A DNA stretch of 16,073 nt from Solirubrobacterales bacterium (GTDB lineage: Bacteria; Actinomycetota; Thermoleophilia; Solirubrobacterales; 70-9): the NCBI GenBank assembly GCA_030835185.1, contig JAUQWL010000099.1, forward strand, positions 1 to 16,073, written 5' to 3'. A program made the position numbers and the translations under genes. Positions 6,431-13,126 of this stretch are shown piece after piece (positions within the stretch are counted from its first letter, which is position 1; each line of letters begins with the position of its first letter). The notes below the pieces were generated by a model that had not been told where the DNA came from, made no database searches, and saw only the letters and a program-made list of their open reading frames with translations.

Positions 6431-8879
6431 GGAGCCTCCCGCCGAGGGATTCGAGAGCAGCGAGTACGTCGGCGAGGACCGGATCGACCTGGGCGTCGTC
6501 GAGGGTCCGATCCGGCGCCCGGAACCTGAGCCTCAGGGCGACACTCTTTTCGTCAGCGCCGATCCCTTCGCCACGGTAGACGTCGAAGATCTTCGTATCG
6601 ACCAGAAGGTCGCCGCCGGCACTGTCGACCGCGGCGGAGATCTCGGCTGCGCTCAGCCGTTCCCCCACCACCACCGCCAGGTCACGGTCGACGTGCGGGA
6701 ACGGGGTGAAGTCGGAGTATGTCTCGCGGCCGAGCGGCGACGCTGCGAGCAGGTCGGCCAGGGCGATCTCGAAGGCCAGGCAGCTTCCCAGGTCCCACTG
6801 CGACGCCACCGCCGGGTGGACCTCGCCGATCCAGCCGATCTCGCGATCATCGACGAGCACCAGGCCGGAGCGGCCCGGGTGAAGGAAGGGCTGGTCGCCA
6901 GGCCCGACCTGGACGTTCATGCCGAGGCCCGAACCGAGCCGCTCAAGGACGCCCTTGAGCGCGAAGAAGTCATCCGGCGGGCTCGAATCCGCCCACGAAG
7001 GCGGGTCCAGCGGGCCGCAGACCAGGGCCGCGAGGTGATGGGGCTCGTTTGCAGGAGGTCGGCGAATTCCCGGAAAGGCTCCACCCAGCGGACCCGGACC
7101 GACTCCGGCCGCGGGCAGGTAGACCCTTCCCGACTCGAACAGTGCGACCCGGTCGGCTCCACGTGAGAGATTGCGCTGGGCGGCACCGAGCAGCGAACCG
7201 AGCAGGATGGTGCGCATCACCGACTGGTCTTCGGACAGCGGGTTGGAAAGCGACACCGGGAGCGCCCGGGGGTCGGGAACGGCGAGCCGCAGCTTCGGGT
7301 TCTCACCCGGGTCGGTGAAGCTCCAGCCGACGATCTCGTCCAGGCCGGCCTCGCGCAGGGAGTCCTCCGCACGGCGCTGCAGGCTCTGCTGGCGGCTCAG
7401 TCCGCCGACCCTGCCCGAGCCCGCCGGAAGCGTCGCCGGGAGCAGCCGGTCGAGATCGTGGATCCGTCCGACTTCTTCGACCAGATCGATCTCCCTGGTG
7501 ACGTCGAAGTACCGGTCCGGCGGCACCGTGACCAGCAGGTCTTCACCGTCGGCTTCCACCGCGAAGCCGAGTCGTACGAGCGACTCGACCTGATCGTCGC
7601 GGTCGATTTCCATCCCGAGAATCCGCTCGACCCGTCCGGCCCGCAAGCGGATCGGTTCCGGATCGGGAAGTTCCGCGGCGACGTCGACCATCCCGTCGAC
7701 CGCCGTCGCTCCGCACAGCTCGACCAGCAGTTGCGAGGCGACGACCTGAGCCCGCCCGGCGAGGGCCGGATGGAGCTGCTTTTCGAAGCGGGCCGAAGCC
7801 TCGGAGCGCAGGTTCAGCTCACGCGAAGTCTTGAGGATGTCGGGACCGTTCCAGGTCGCCGCCTCGAGCAGCACCGACGTGGTTTCATCCGAGACCTCCG
7901 CTGCCGTCCCGCCCATGACTCCGGCGATCGCCGCCGGGCCGTCGCGGTCGCAGACCAGGAGCATGCCGTCGTCGAGTTCACGCTCGACGCCGTCGAGCGT
8001 GGTCACCCTTTCTCCCTGGGTCGCCGGGCGCACACTCAGTGCGCCGCCGGGAACGAGGTCCAGGTCAAAAGCGTGGAGTGGCTGGCCGGTGAGCAACATC
8101 ACGTAGTTGGTGATGTCGACCACGTTGTTGATCGCACGCTGGCCTGCAGCGGCCAGCCGGGAACGCAGCCAGCCGGGCGACGGACCGACCTTGACGCCGG
8201 TGAAGGCGCGGGCAGTGAAGCGAGGGCAGAGATCGGGGTCCTCGACCGTCACCGAGATGACCCCGGCCGCGGCTCCACCCCGATCGATCTCACCGTCTGC
8301 CCACGGAGGGCTGCCCAGATCGGCCCCGGTGATCGCGTGAGCCTCCCGGGCGACCCCGTAGATGCTGAAGCAGTCGGTCCGGTTGGGAGTGACTTCGAGC
8401 TCGAGTACGACCTCGTCCAGTCCGACGGCATCGGCCGCCGGGCTGCCGGGGACCGCGATGCCGTCTTCGAGCACCAGGATCCCGTCGCTCTCGGCTCCGA
8501 GGCCGAGTTCGCTCTCCGAGCAGATCATGCCTTCCGAGGCGACGCCCCTCAACTCGGCCTCGCGGATCCTGGTCCCGTCCGGCATACGGGCGCCGGGGAG
8601 CGCCGCGACCACGGTCTGGCCCGCCGCGACGTTGGGCGCCCCGCACACGATCGTGCGAACCCCGTCTCCGGTGTCGACTCTGCAGACGCTCAGACGGTCG
8701 GCGTCGGGGTGAGGTTCGGCCCCGGTGACCAGGCCGATCACGAAGTTGGTGGTGTCCTCCGGTCCGGTCCGGAGGACACGCTCGACCTCGGTTCCGGTCA
8801 TCGCCATCTTTTCGGCCAGATCCTCGGGGTCGAGGCCGGGGTCGCAGTACTCGGCCATCCATGAATAGGGGACTTTCAT
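6423..8879 (-). CDS. pheT: Phenylalanyl-tRNA synthetase beta subunit
   Basis: The large subunit of the (alpha-beta)2 enzyme that charges tRNA-Phe; it edits mischarged tyrosine and binds the tRNA. 818 residues from ATG at 8879, the usual bacterial size. Domains in order: N-terminal MKVPYSWMAEY; tRNA-binding OB fold at about 45-150 (HPDADRLSVCRVD, IVCGAPNV); B1 (LEVTPNRTDC); the B3/B4 editing region; the B5 domain; a catalytic-like core; and the C-terminal anticodon-binding FDX-ACB domain at about 724-818 (FTPFPHVDRDLAVVV). The open frame extends 73 codons further upstream, but that part is Arg-rich and antisense-like inside pheS, so it is not used. The chosen ATG overlaps the pheS stop as ATGA. 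Confidence 0.97.
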   Translation of the reverse strand: MKVPYSWMAEYCDPGLDPEDLAEKMAMTGTEVERVLRTGPEDTTNFVIGLVTGAEPHPDADRLSVCRVDTGDGVRTIVCGAPNVAAGQTVVAALPGARMPDGTRIREAELRGVASEGMICSESELGLGAESDGILVLEDGIAVPGSPAADAVGLDEVVLELEVTPNRTDCFSIYGVAREAHAITGADLGSPPWADGEIDRGGAAAGVISVTVEDPDLCPRFTARAFTGVKVGPSPGWLRSRLAAAGQRAINNVVDITNYVMLLTGQPLHAFDLDLVPGGALSVRPATQGERVTTLDGVERELDDGMLLVCDRDGPAAIAGVMGGTAAEVSDETTSVLLEAATWNGPDILKTSRELNLRSEASARFEKQLHPALAGRAQVVASQLLVELCGATAVDGMVDVAAELPDPEPIRLRAGRVERILGMEIDRDDQVESLVRLGFAVEADGEDLLVTVPPDRYFDVTREIDLVEEVGRIHDLDRLLPATLPAGSGRVGGLSRQQSLQRRAEDSLREAGLDEIVGWSFTDPGENPKLRLAVPDPRALPVSLSNPLSEDQSVMRTILLGSLLGAAQRNLSRGADRVALFESGRVYLPAAGVGPGPLGGAFPGIRRPPANEPHHLAALVCGPLDPPSWADSSPPDDFFALKGVLERLGSGLGMNVQVGPGDQPFLHPGRSGLVLVDDREIGWIGEVHPAVASQWDLGSCLAFEIALADLLAASPLGRETYSDFTPFPHVDRDLAVVVGERLSAAEISAAVDSAGGDLLVDTKIFDVYRGEGIGADEKSVALRLRFRAPDRTLDDAQVDPVLADVLAALESLGGRLRG

Positions 8880-9964
8880 GAGAACTGCTCCAGGAGTCGC
8901 ACGTCGTTGTCGAAGAAGAGCCGGAGATCGCCGACGCCGTGTCGCAGCATCGCGATCCGCTCGATACCGAAACCGAAGGCGAAGCCGGTCACCGAGTCGG
9001 GGTCGTAACCGGACTCGCTGACGAAGCCGAAAACGTTCGGGTCGACCATGCCGGCTCCGCCGAGCTCGATCCAGCCGATGCCCTTGCAGAGTCCGCACCG
9101 CGCCCCGTCGGGGAGGTTGCCGGTACCGTCACACCTGAAGCAGGAGACGTCGAACTCGACCGACGGCTCAGTGAACGGGAAGAAGTGCGGCCGCATGCGT
9201 ATCTGACGGTCGGGCCCGAAGATCTCCCGAAGCATCGCCAACAGGGTGCCTTTCAGATCGGCCAGGGTTATTCCTTCGCCTACGGCGAGACCCTCCACCT
9301 GGTGGAACATCGGGCTGTGGGTCGCATCAGAGTCTCGGCGGTACGTCTTGCCCGGGACGATCATGAAGATCGGCGGCGGCTCGGCCTCCATCGCCCTCAC
9401 CTGCATCGGGGACGTGTGCGTCCGGAGGAGCACGTCCCGCGGGCCCTCCCCTTCGACTTCGACCGGCCCGGAGACATCTACGTAGAAGGTGTCCTGCAGC
9501 ATGCGCGCGGGATGGTCCTCGGGATGGTTGAGAGCGGTGAAGTTGTAGAAGTCATGCTCTATCTCGGGGCCTTCCATCACCTGGTAGCCGAGTCCGATCA
9601 TCACGTCCTCGATCAGGCGCCTGGTCCGGGTGATCGGGTGAAGGTGGCCGACCGCGCGGGCCGGCGATCCGGGCAGGGTGACGTCGATCCGGTCTTCGAC
9701 CAGGCTCGCTTCGAGTTCGGCCGCTTCGAGCGCTTCGAGGCGTTCATCGATCAGTGCCTCGATCGTCTTGCGGGTGTGATTGGCGGCGGCGCCGACCGCT
9801 CCCAGCCGGGACGGCTCGATTTCGGCGATCCCCCTCAGAATAGAAGTGAGTTCGCCCTTGCGTCCGAGGTACCTGACCCGCGCCTCCTCCAGGGCCGCGG
9901 TCGAATCGGCCGCCCCGACGTCGGCGACCGCCTCGACTTCGATCTCTTCGATTCTCTCGATCAT
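8876..9964 (-). CDS. pheS: Phenylalanyl-tRNA synthetase alpha subunit
   Basis: The catalytic subunit of PheRS, a class II synthetase. 362 residues: an N-terminal coiled-coil arm at about 1-95, then the catalytic core from GHLHPITRTRRLIED (107-121). Class II motif 2 lies in GKTYRRDSDATHSPMFHQVEG (205-225) and motif 3 in GFGIERIAML (331-340). A small Cys4 knuckle is inserted in the core, C275-x2-C278-x11-C290-x2-C293, probably binding zinc. Such a knuckle occurs in PheS of several phyla but not in the E. coli enzyme. ATG at 9964 overlaps the methyltransferase stop as ATGA, and the 3' end overlaps pheT by 4 bases. No pheL-type Phe-rich leader peptide is visible upstream. Confidence 0.97.
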   Translation of the reverse strand: MIERIEEIEVEAVADVGAADSTAALEEARVRYLGRKGELTSILRGIAEIEPSRLGAVGAAANHTRKTIEALIDERLEALEAAELEASLVEDRIDVTLPGSPARAVGHLHPITRTRRLIEDVMIGLGYQVMEGPEIEHDFYNFTALNHPEDHPARMLQDTFYVDVSGPVEVEGEGPRDVLLRTHTSPMQVRAMEAEPPPIFMIVPGKTYRRDSDATHSPMFHQVEGLAVGEGITLADLKGTLLAMLREIFGPDRQIRMRPHFFPFTEPSVEFDVSCFRCDGTGNLPDGARCGLCKGIGWIELGGAGMVDPNVFGFVSESGYDPDSVTGFAFGFGIERIAMLRHGVGDLRLFFDNDVRLLEQFS

Positions 9965-10686
9965 GACTCGCTCTGACTCGTTTCCTGCCTTACGTGCGGC
10001 GACGATATCCGCTCGCAGGCGATTGCCGCCGCGGCTGCCACGTTCAGCGACTCCGGTCCGGCCTCACGAAGCGGAATCGTCCACTTTTCCGAGCACTCCT
10101 TCAACACCGCCGCCGAAAGGCCTTCGCGCTCGGATCCGAGGCAGAGGGTGACCGGCGAATCGTGGGCAACCGGCCGGCCTCCTCCGGAAGCGACCATTGC
10201 CACGCGAGGCTCCGGGGTGCTCCCGATTCCCGCCTTGATCACCGGCTGAGTGAAGACCGAGCCCATGCTGGCCCGCACCGCCCCGGGCGAAAACGGGTCG
10301 GCACTGCCGGGGCCGAGAACTACCGTCCCCTCGAGCAGCGAGTCGACCGTCCTCAGGATCGTGCCGACGTTCCCGGGATCGGAGACGGCGTCGAGGAACA
10401 CACAGAGCGGTGACACCCCTTCAGCCCAGACGATCGGCCAGATACCGATCACCCTCGTACCGGAACCCAGGCCCGAGGCTCTGTCCAGCAGGACCGGCTC
10501 GACCGGCTCACCGTCGATGCCTGAGTCGGGGTGGACGAGCAGCGCCTTGGGCCGCCTCCCGGCCGCGATGCCGGCTGCCGCCAGGTCCTCACCCTCGGTG
10601 ACGAACAGACCGAGTTTCTCCCGGTGCTTCTTCTGGCGGAGCTTGCGGACCGTCTTCAGTTTCTCGTTGTCAGGGCTGGTGATCAA
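9961..10686 (-). CDS. SpoU/TrmH-family 2'-O-ribose RNA methyltransferase
   Basis: Transfers methyl from S-adenosylmethionine to a ribose 2'-OH, most likely on 23S rRNA. 241 residues. An N-terminal substrate-binding part (about 1-90, rich in Lys/Arg at 8-24) precedes the SPOUT knot with motif 1 DPGNVGTILR (103-112), motif 2 LCLGSEREGL (181-190) and motif 3 IPLREAGPESLNVAAAAA (204-221). By position, between rplT and pheS, it corresponds to the tsnR-like gene of Mycobacterium and Streptomyces loci, but the exact target nucleotide is unknown. The start is TTG at 10686 with GGAG upstream. The N-terminus SPDNEKLKTVRKLRQKKHR matches the family's usual opening, so the start is sound. It begins 11 bases beyond the T-tract of the rplT terminator. 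Confidence 0.9.
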   Translation of the reverse strand: MITSPDNEKLKTVRKLRQKKHREKLGLFVTEGEDLAAAGIAAGRRPKALLVHPDSGIDGEPVEPVLLDRASGLGSGTRVIGIWPIVWAEGVSPLCVFLDAVSDPGNVGTILRTVDSLLEGTVVLGPGSADPFSPGAVRASMGSVFTQPVIKAGIGSTPEPRVAMVASGGGRPVAHDSPVTLCLGSEREGLSAAVLKECSEKWTIPLREAGPESLNVAAAAAIACERISSPHVRQETSQSES

Positions 10687-10697
10687 GTTTCTCCAAT

Positions 10698-10729
10698 AAA
10701 AAGGGCGGCTCGCATCTGCGAAGCCGCCC
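10698..10729 (-). terminator. Intrinsic terminator after rplT
   Basis: On the minus strand GGGCGGCT (complement of 10729-10722) pairs with AGCCGCCC (complement of 10710-10703). A short inner stem (CGCA/TGCG) extends the hairpin, and TTTTT follows (complement of 10702-10698). This is a classical rho-independent terminator with a full U-tract, the only one in the window. It lies 26 bases past the rplT stop and directly before the ribosome site of the methyltransferase gene, so it must either separate two units or act as a partial, regulated stop. Confidence 0.88.
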
Positions 10730-10754
10730 GAAAGGTTCGAAGTGCCGACGCTCG

Positions 10755-11114
10755 TCAGGCGGCGGCACCCTCCCGGGCGATTTCCACAAATCGGCGAAAA
10801 TCCTCGCGGTCGTTGACTGCGATGTCGGCGAGCATCTTGCGGTTGACCTCGACACCGGCGGCGCTGAGACCGTGCATCAGCTCGGAGTAGCTCATGCCCT
10901 CCATACGGGCAGCTGCGTTGATGCGGGTGATCCAGAGGCGGCGGAAGTCGCGCTTGCGTACCCTGCGGTCACGGTAGGCGTACTGGCCCGAGCGCATGAC
11001 CTGTTCTTTGGCAAGTTTGTATGAGGACTTCTTGCGGCCGTTGTAACCCTTGGCCTCTTCAAGTACCTTGCGCCGCTTCTTGCGGGCGTTGACTGAGCGC
11101 TTTACGCGGGGCAT
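10755..11114 (-). CDS. rplT: Ribosomal protein L20
   Basis: A 23S rRNA-binding protein needed early in large-subunit assembly. 119 residues, the typical length. The very basic N-terminal arm MPRVKRSVNARKKRRKVL and the conserved RRLWITRINAAAR and MHGL blocks identify it with certainty. ATG at 11114 follows directly on the rpmI stop (TAG-ATG), with GGGTGG in the rpmI 3' end as a likely ribosome site. In Firmicutes and Proteobacteria L20 represses its own operon through a leader upstream of infC or rpmI; no comparable leader fits in the short space here. Confidence 0.98.
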   Translation of the reverse strand: MPRVKRSVNARKKRRKVLEEAKGYNGRKKSSYKLAKEQVMRSGQYAYRDRRVRKRDFRRLWITRINAAARMEGMSYSELMHGLSAAGVEVNRKMLADIAVNDREDFRRFVEIAREGAAA

Positions 11115-11312
11115 CTATTTGCCACCCAGAAGCTTGTTCACGCGAGGCTCGTCGACCTTCTTGATCACGACCGGCTGGCGCATTTTGCGCTTGCGCTTCT
11201 GCGACTTCTTTTCCAGAATGTGGCTGGAGTAGGCCTTGCGGCCACGCAACTTGCCGGTTGCAGTCCGCTTGAAGCGCTTCTTGGCGCCCGAATGGGTTTT
11301 CATCTTCGGCAT
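11115..11312 (-). CDS. rpmI: Ribosomal protein L35
   Basis: A small basic large-subunit protein. 65 residues from the ATG at 11312: MPKMKTHSGAKKRFKRT at the start and VNKLLGGK at the end. An in-frame ATG four codons earlier (11324) would add MPIL. The shorter form is preferred because MPKMKTH is the near-universal L35 start. Neither ATG has a clear Shine-Dalgarno sequence, so a leaderless or very short-leader transcript is possible. infC, normally directly upstream, is missing. Confidence 0.95.
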   Translation of the reverse strand: MPKMKTHSGAKKRFKRTATGKLRGRKAYSSHILEKKSQKRKRKMRQPVVIKKVDEPRVNKLLGGK

Positions 11313-11387
11313 GAGGATGGGCATTCAATCAAAATCCGGCCCCTGGCAGCCTCCCCATGCCCCGGTGCAGGGATACTCTGCGCTCTG
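11313..11387. promoter_or_regulatory. Divergent intergenic region between rpmI and wecB
   Basis: These 75 bases must hold promoters for the ribosomal protein unit (minus) and for wecB (plus). For wecB, TACTCT at 11374-11379 could be a -10 element (T, A and final T match consensus); transcription would then begin within about two bases of the ATG at 11388, but no -35 match is seen. For rpmI an AT-rich patch, GGATTTTGATTGA, lies just before the upstream ATG. Both are tentative. There is no room for an L20-binding leader like that of Bacillus. Confidence 0.35.
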
Positions 11388-12464
11388 ATGCGAATCGTCC
11401 ACGTCCTGGGAACCAGGCCAAACTTCGTCAAGATGGCCCCGGTCATCGCTGCCCTGACGCGGCGCATGCCGGACGCAGACCAGGAAATCGTGCACACCGG
11501 TCAGCACTACGACCGGATGATGTCGCAGATCTTTTTCGAGCAACTCGGGGTTCCGGCTCCCGATCACATGCTCGAGGTCGGCTCCGGAAGCCACGCCGTA
11601 CAGACCGCCAGGGTCATGGAACGACTCGAGCCCCTGCTCGTCGAGGACCGGCCGGATCTCCTTGTCGTCCCCGGAGACGTCAACTCGACCTTCGCCGCCG
11701 CTCTCACCGCGGTGAAGATGGGAATCCCGGTCGCCCACATCGAGTCGGGCCTCAGAAGCTACGACCGTGAAATGCCTGAGGAAGTCAACCGCGTCCTGAC
11801 CGACGCGATCTCCGACCAGCTCTTCGTCCACAGCGAAGAGGCGATCCGCAATCTCGAGATCGAGGGCATCCCCGCCGAGAAGGTCCACTTCGTCGGGAAT
11901 ACCATGATCGACAGCCTGGTTGCCCTCCAGGACCGCTTCCACCCCCTGGAAGCCTGTCGGCAGTACGGGGTCGAACCGGGCGGCTACCTGCTCGTCACCC
12001 TCCACCGCCCCGCCCTGGTCGACGGCCCCCTGCTCTTCGAGGCGATCTCGGCACTCAACCTCGTCGCCGCCGACATCCCCGTCCTCTTCCCGGTCCACCC
12101 GCGCACGAAAGCCCGGCTGGCCGGCGAAGTCGAGATCAGCCCCGGCCTGAAGCTGGTTGACCCCGCCGGCTACCTCGAGTTTCTTTCACTCGAGTCCGAC
12201 GCCGCCGGCGTCCTGACGGACTCGGGAGGGATCCAGGAGGAGACGACCTACCTCGGCGTACCGTGTTTCACCCTCAGAGACAACACCGAGCGCCCGGTGA
12301 CGGTCGAACTCGGAACCAACACCCTGCTCGGGCTCGACCCCGCCCGGATCGCCGAGATCCCCGGCCTGATCACCGGCGGAGGCCGGATCACCCCCAGGCC
12401 TCCCCCGCTCTGGGACGGAAACGCCGCCGAGAGAATCGCCGAGCAGATCGCTCCGAAGAACTAA
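11388..12464 (+). CDS. wecB: UDP-N-acetylglucosamine 2-epimerase, non-hydrolysing
   Basis: Interconverts UDP-GlcNAc and UDP-ManNAc, supplying ManNAc units for wall or surface polysaccharide; cytosolic. 358 residues, GT-B fold. Family motifs: GTRPNFVKMAPV (8-19), HTGQHYD (36-42), VPGDVNST (94-101), HIESGLRS (117-124), REMPEEVNR (127-135), HPRTK (237-241) and DSGGIQEE (278-285). In the usual HRxxN motif, HRPAL has Leu210 where Asn is common, a small deviation. The start at 11388 is chosen because MRIVHVLGTRPN is the family N-terminus; the frame runs 56 codons further upstream but through the rpmI gene. No Shine-Dalgarno sequence precedes it. It is the only core-type gene on the plus strand. Confidence 0.94.
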   Translation: MRIVHVLGTRPNFVKMAPVIAALTRRMPDADQEIVHTGQHYDRMMSQIFFEQLGVPAPDHMLEVGSGSHAVQTARVMERLEPLLVEDRPDLLVVPGDVNSTFAAALTAVKMGIPVAHIESGLRSYDREMPEEVNRVLTDAISDQLFVHSEEAIRNLEIEGIPAEKVHFVGNTMIDSLVALQDRFHPLEACRQYGVEPGGYLLVTLHRPALVDGPLLFEAISALNLVAADIPVLFPVHPRTKARLAGEVEISPGLKLVDPAGYLEFLSLESDAAGVLTDSGGIQEETTYLGVPCFTLRDNTERPVTVELGTNTLLGLDPARIAEIPGLITGGGRITPRPPPLWDGNAAERIAEQIAPKN

Positions 12465-12517
12465 GCTGGACCGGGTCATGACAAGTATCGAAAACCGTTC
12501 GAGGGCCGTCCGAGCCG

Positions 12518-12724
12518 AAAATACTGCTCGATACGCATGTACTCATCCGGGCCGCAGACGGAAAGCTGAAAGGCAAGGTTCGCGAGTGCGGCGGCAAGTC
12601 CGTACTTGTCAACTCCACCACAATTCGGGAAATCGGGATCAAGCGCGCTGCCGGGCGCCTCGATCACTCGGCTGATCGGCCCGAGGTCATCGGAGACCAG
12701 TGGTGGCAACGGCCCACGAGATGA
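12518..12724 (+). pseudogene. N-terminal remnant of a VapC-like PIN-domain toxin
   Basis: In the frame beginning at 12518 the translation reads KILLDTHVLIRAADGKLKGK, continues through SVLVNSTTIREIGIKRAAGR, then loses resemblance after about 12664 and stops at 12722-12724. DTHVLI is the typical first strand of VapC nucleases with the first catalytic Asp, and the STTIREIGIKRAAGRLD segment matches the helix with the catalytic Glu and the following loop (S-x-WEIAIK-x-GRL in intact relatives). Only about 48 of the usual 125-135 residues remain, so the C-terminal catalytic acids are gone. No ATG, GTG or TTG lies between the upstream stop (12479-12481) and the first strand. There is no VapB antitoxin nearby. 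I judge it a dead fragment. Confidence 0.6.
12661..12678. repeat. 6-bp inverted repeat at the vapC/ABC remnant junction
   Basis: CGATCA at 12661-12666 and TGATCG at 12673-12678 form a perfect 6-bp stem with loop CTCGGC. It lies exactly where similarity to the PIN domain ends. It may be the footprint of the event that joined the two gene fragments, or chance, as a 6-bp repeat is not rare. Confidence 0.35.
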
Positions 12725-12849
12725 TCAGCACAAATCACCACCCCGAGAAACAAGCAGTGCCCGTGGTGCGTCCCGAGCGTTTGCGGGTCCGACTCACCTG
12801 GCGGCCGGAAGACAGCGTGTTGCTGCCTGATGGAGAGGCCACGACGTGA
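12721..12849 (+). pseudogene. 3' end of a PotA-like ABC transporter ATPase gene (remnant)
   Basis: An open stretch from 12676, with its first ATG at 12721, ends at TGA 12847-12849 and encodes VVRPERLRVRLTWRPEDSVL followed by LPDGEATT. The pattern V-x-L-(T/S)-W-x-PED-x-x-LLP is what one expects at the C-terminal end of the TOBE domain in polyamine-type (PotA) ATPases. Only that end is present; no Walker A, signature or Walker B motif exists upstream. Its stop overlaps the next gene's GTG as GTGA, the same tight coupling seen inside the operon, so it was probably the gene before the oxidoreductases and has been cut. A real 42-residue peptide beginning at 12721 is the alternative. Confidence 0.5.
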
Positions 12850-13124
12850 GCAAGACGATCCTCTGCCTGTGCCACGATGTCACTGCTGAGGACGTTCGCC
12901 GCGCCGTAGCCGAGGGTTACACCCATCCGGAGACCATCAAGCGTTACACGAGCGCCTTCATGGGTCCGTGCCAGGGACGATGGTGTGCCGACCTCGTCAT
13001 GGAGGCGATCGCCGAGGAACTGGGCCGACCGGTTTCTGAACTGCAGCCGACTTCCGGTCGCCCGCCGGCATACCCGGTGCGCATGGGCCCGCTCGCCGGG
13101 AGACCGTCGGACGAATCGGAGTAG
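12846..13124 (+). CDS. Stand-alone BFD-type [2Fe-2S] protein (gamma subunit of an amino acid dehydrogenase)
   Basis: 92 residues with the BFD-like four-Cys pattern C7-x-C9-x32-C42-x4-C47 (LCLCHDVT and MGPCQGRWC), which holds a [2Fe-2S] cluster. The tail, GRPVSELQPTSGRPPAYPVR then MGPLAG, matches the end of the A3 segment in sarcosine oxidase alpha subunits, so this is that module as a separate small protein. It likely passes electrons between the flavin subunits encoded just downstream. The start is GTG at 12846 with GGAGAGG 7 bases upstream; it overlaps the preceding fragment by 4 bases and ends 2 bases before the next ATG. Separate BFD subunits occur in D-hydroxyproline and L-proline dehydrogenase complexes. 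Confidence 0.85.
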   Translation: MSKTILCLCHDVTAEDVRRAVAEGYTHPETIKRYTSAFMGPCQGRWCADLVMEAIAEELGRPVSELQPTSGRPPAYPVRMGPLAGRPSDESE

Positions 13125-13126
13125 AC

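Noticed and set aside
7458..8864. Plus-strand frame of 468 codons opposite pheT
   Set aside because: Antisense shadow of pheT, repetitive Asp/Gly/Arg composition and no recognisable domain.
8880..9098. 73-codon N-terminal extension of pheT
   Set aside because: It overlaps pheS in another frame, is extremely Arg-rich, and the family N-terminus MKVPYSWM starts at 8879 in an ATGA overlap.
10687..10754. Phe-rich leader peptide or T-box-like control before pheS-pheT
   Set aside because: No short frame with a Phe run and no T-box-like conserved stretch is present; only the intrinsic terminator is visible.
11220..11387. 56-codon extension of wecB
   Set aside because: It runs antisense through rpmI, and the epimerase family begins at MRIVHVLGTRPN.
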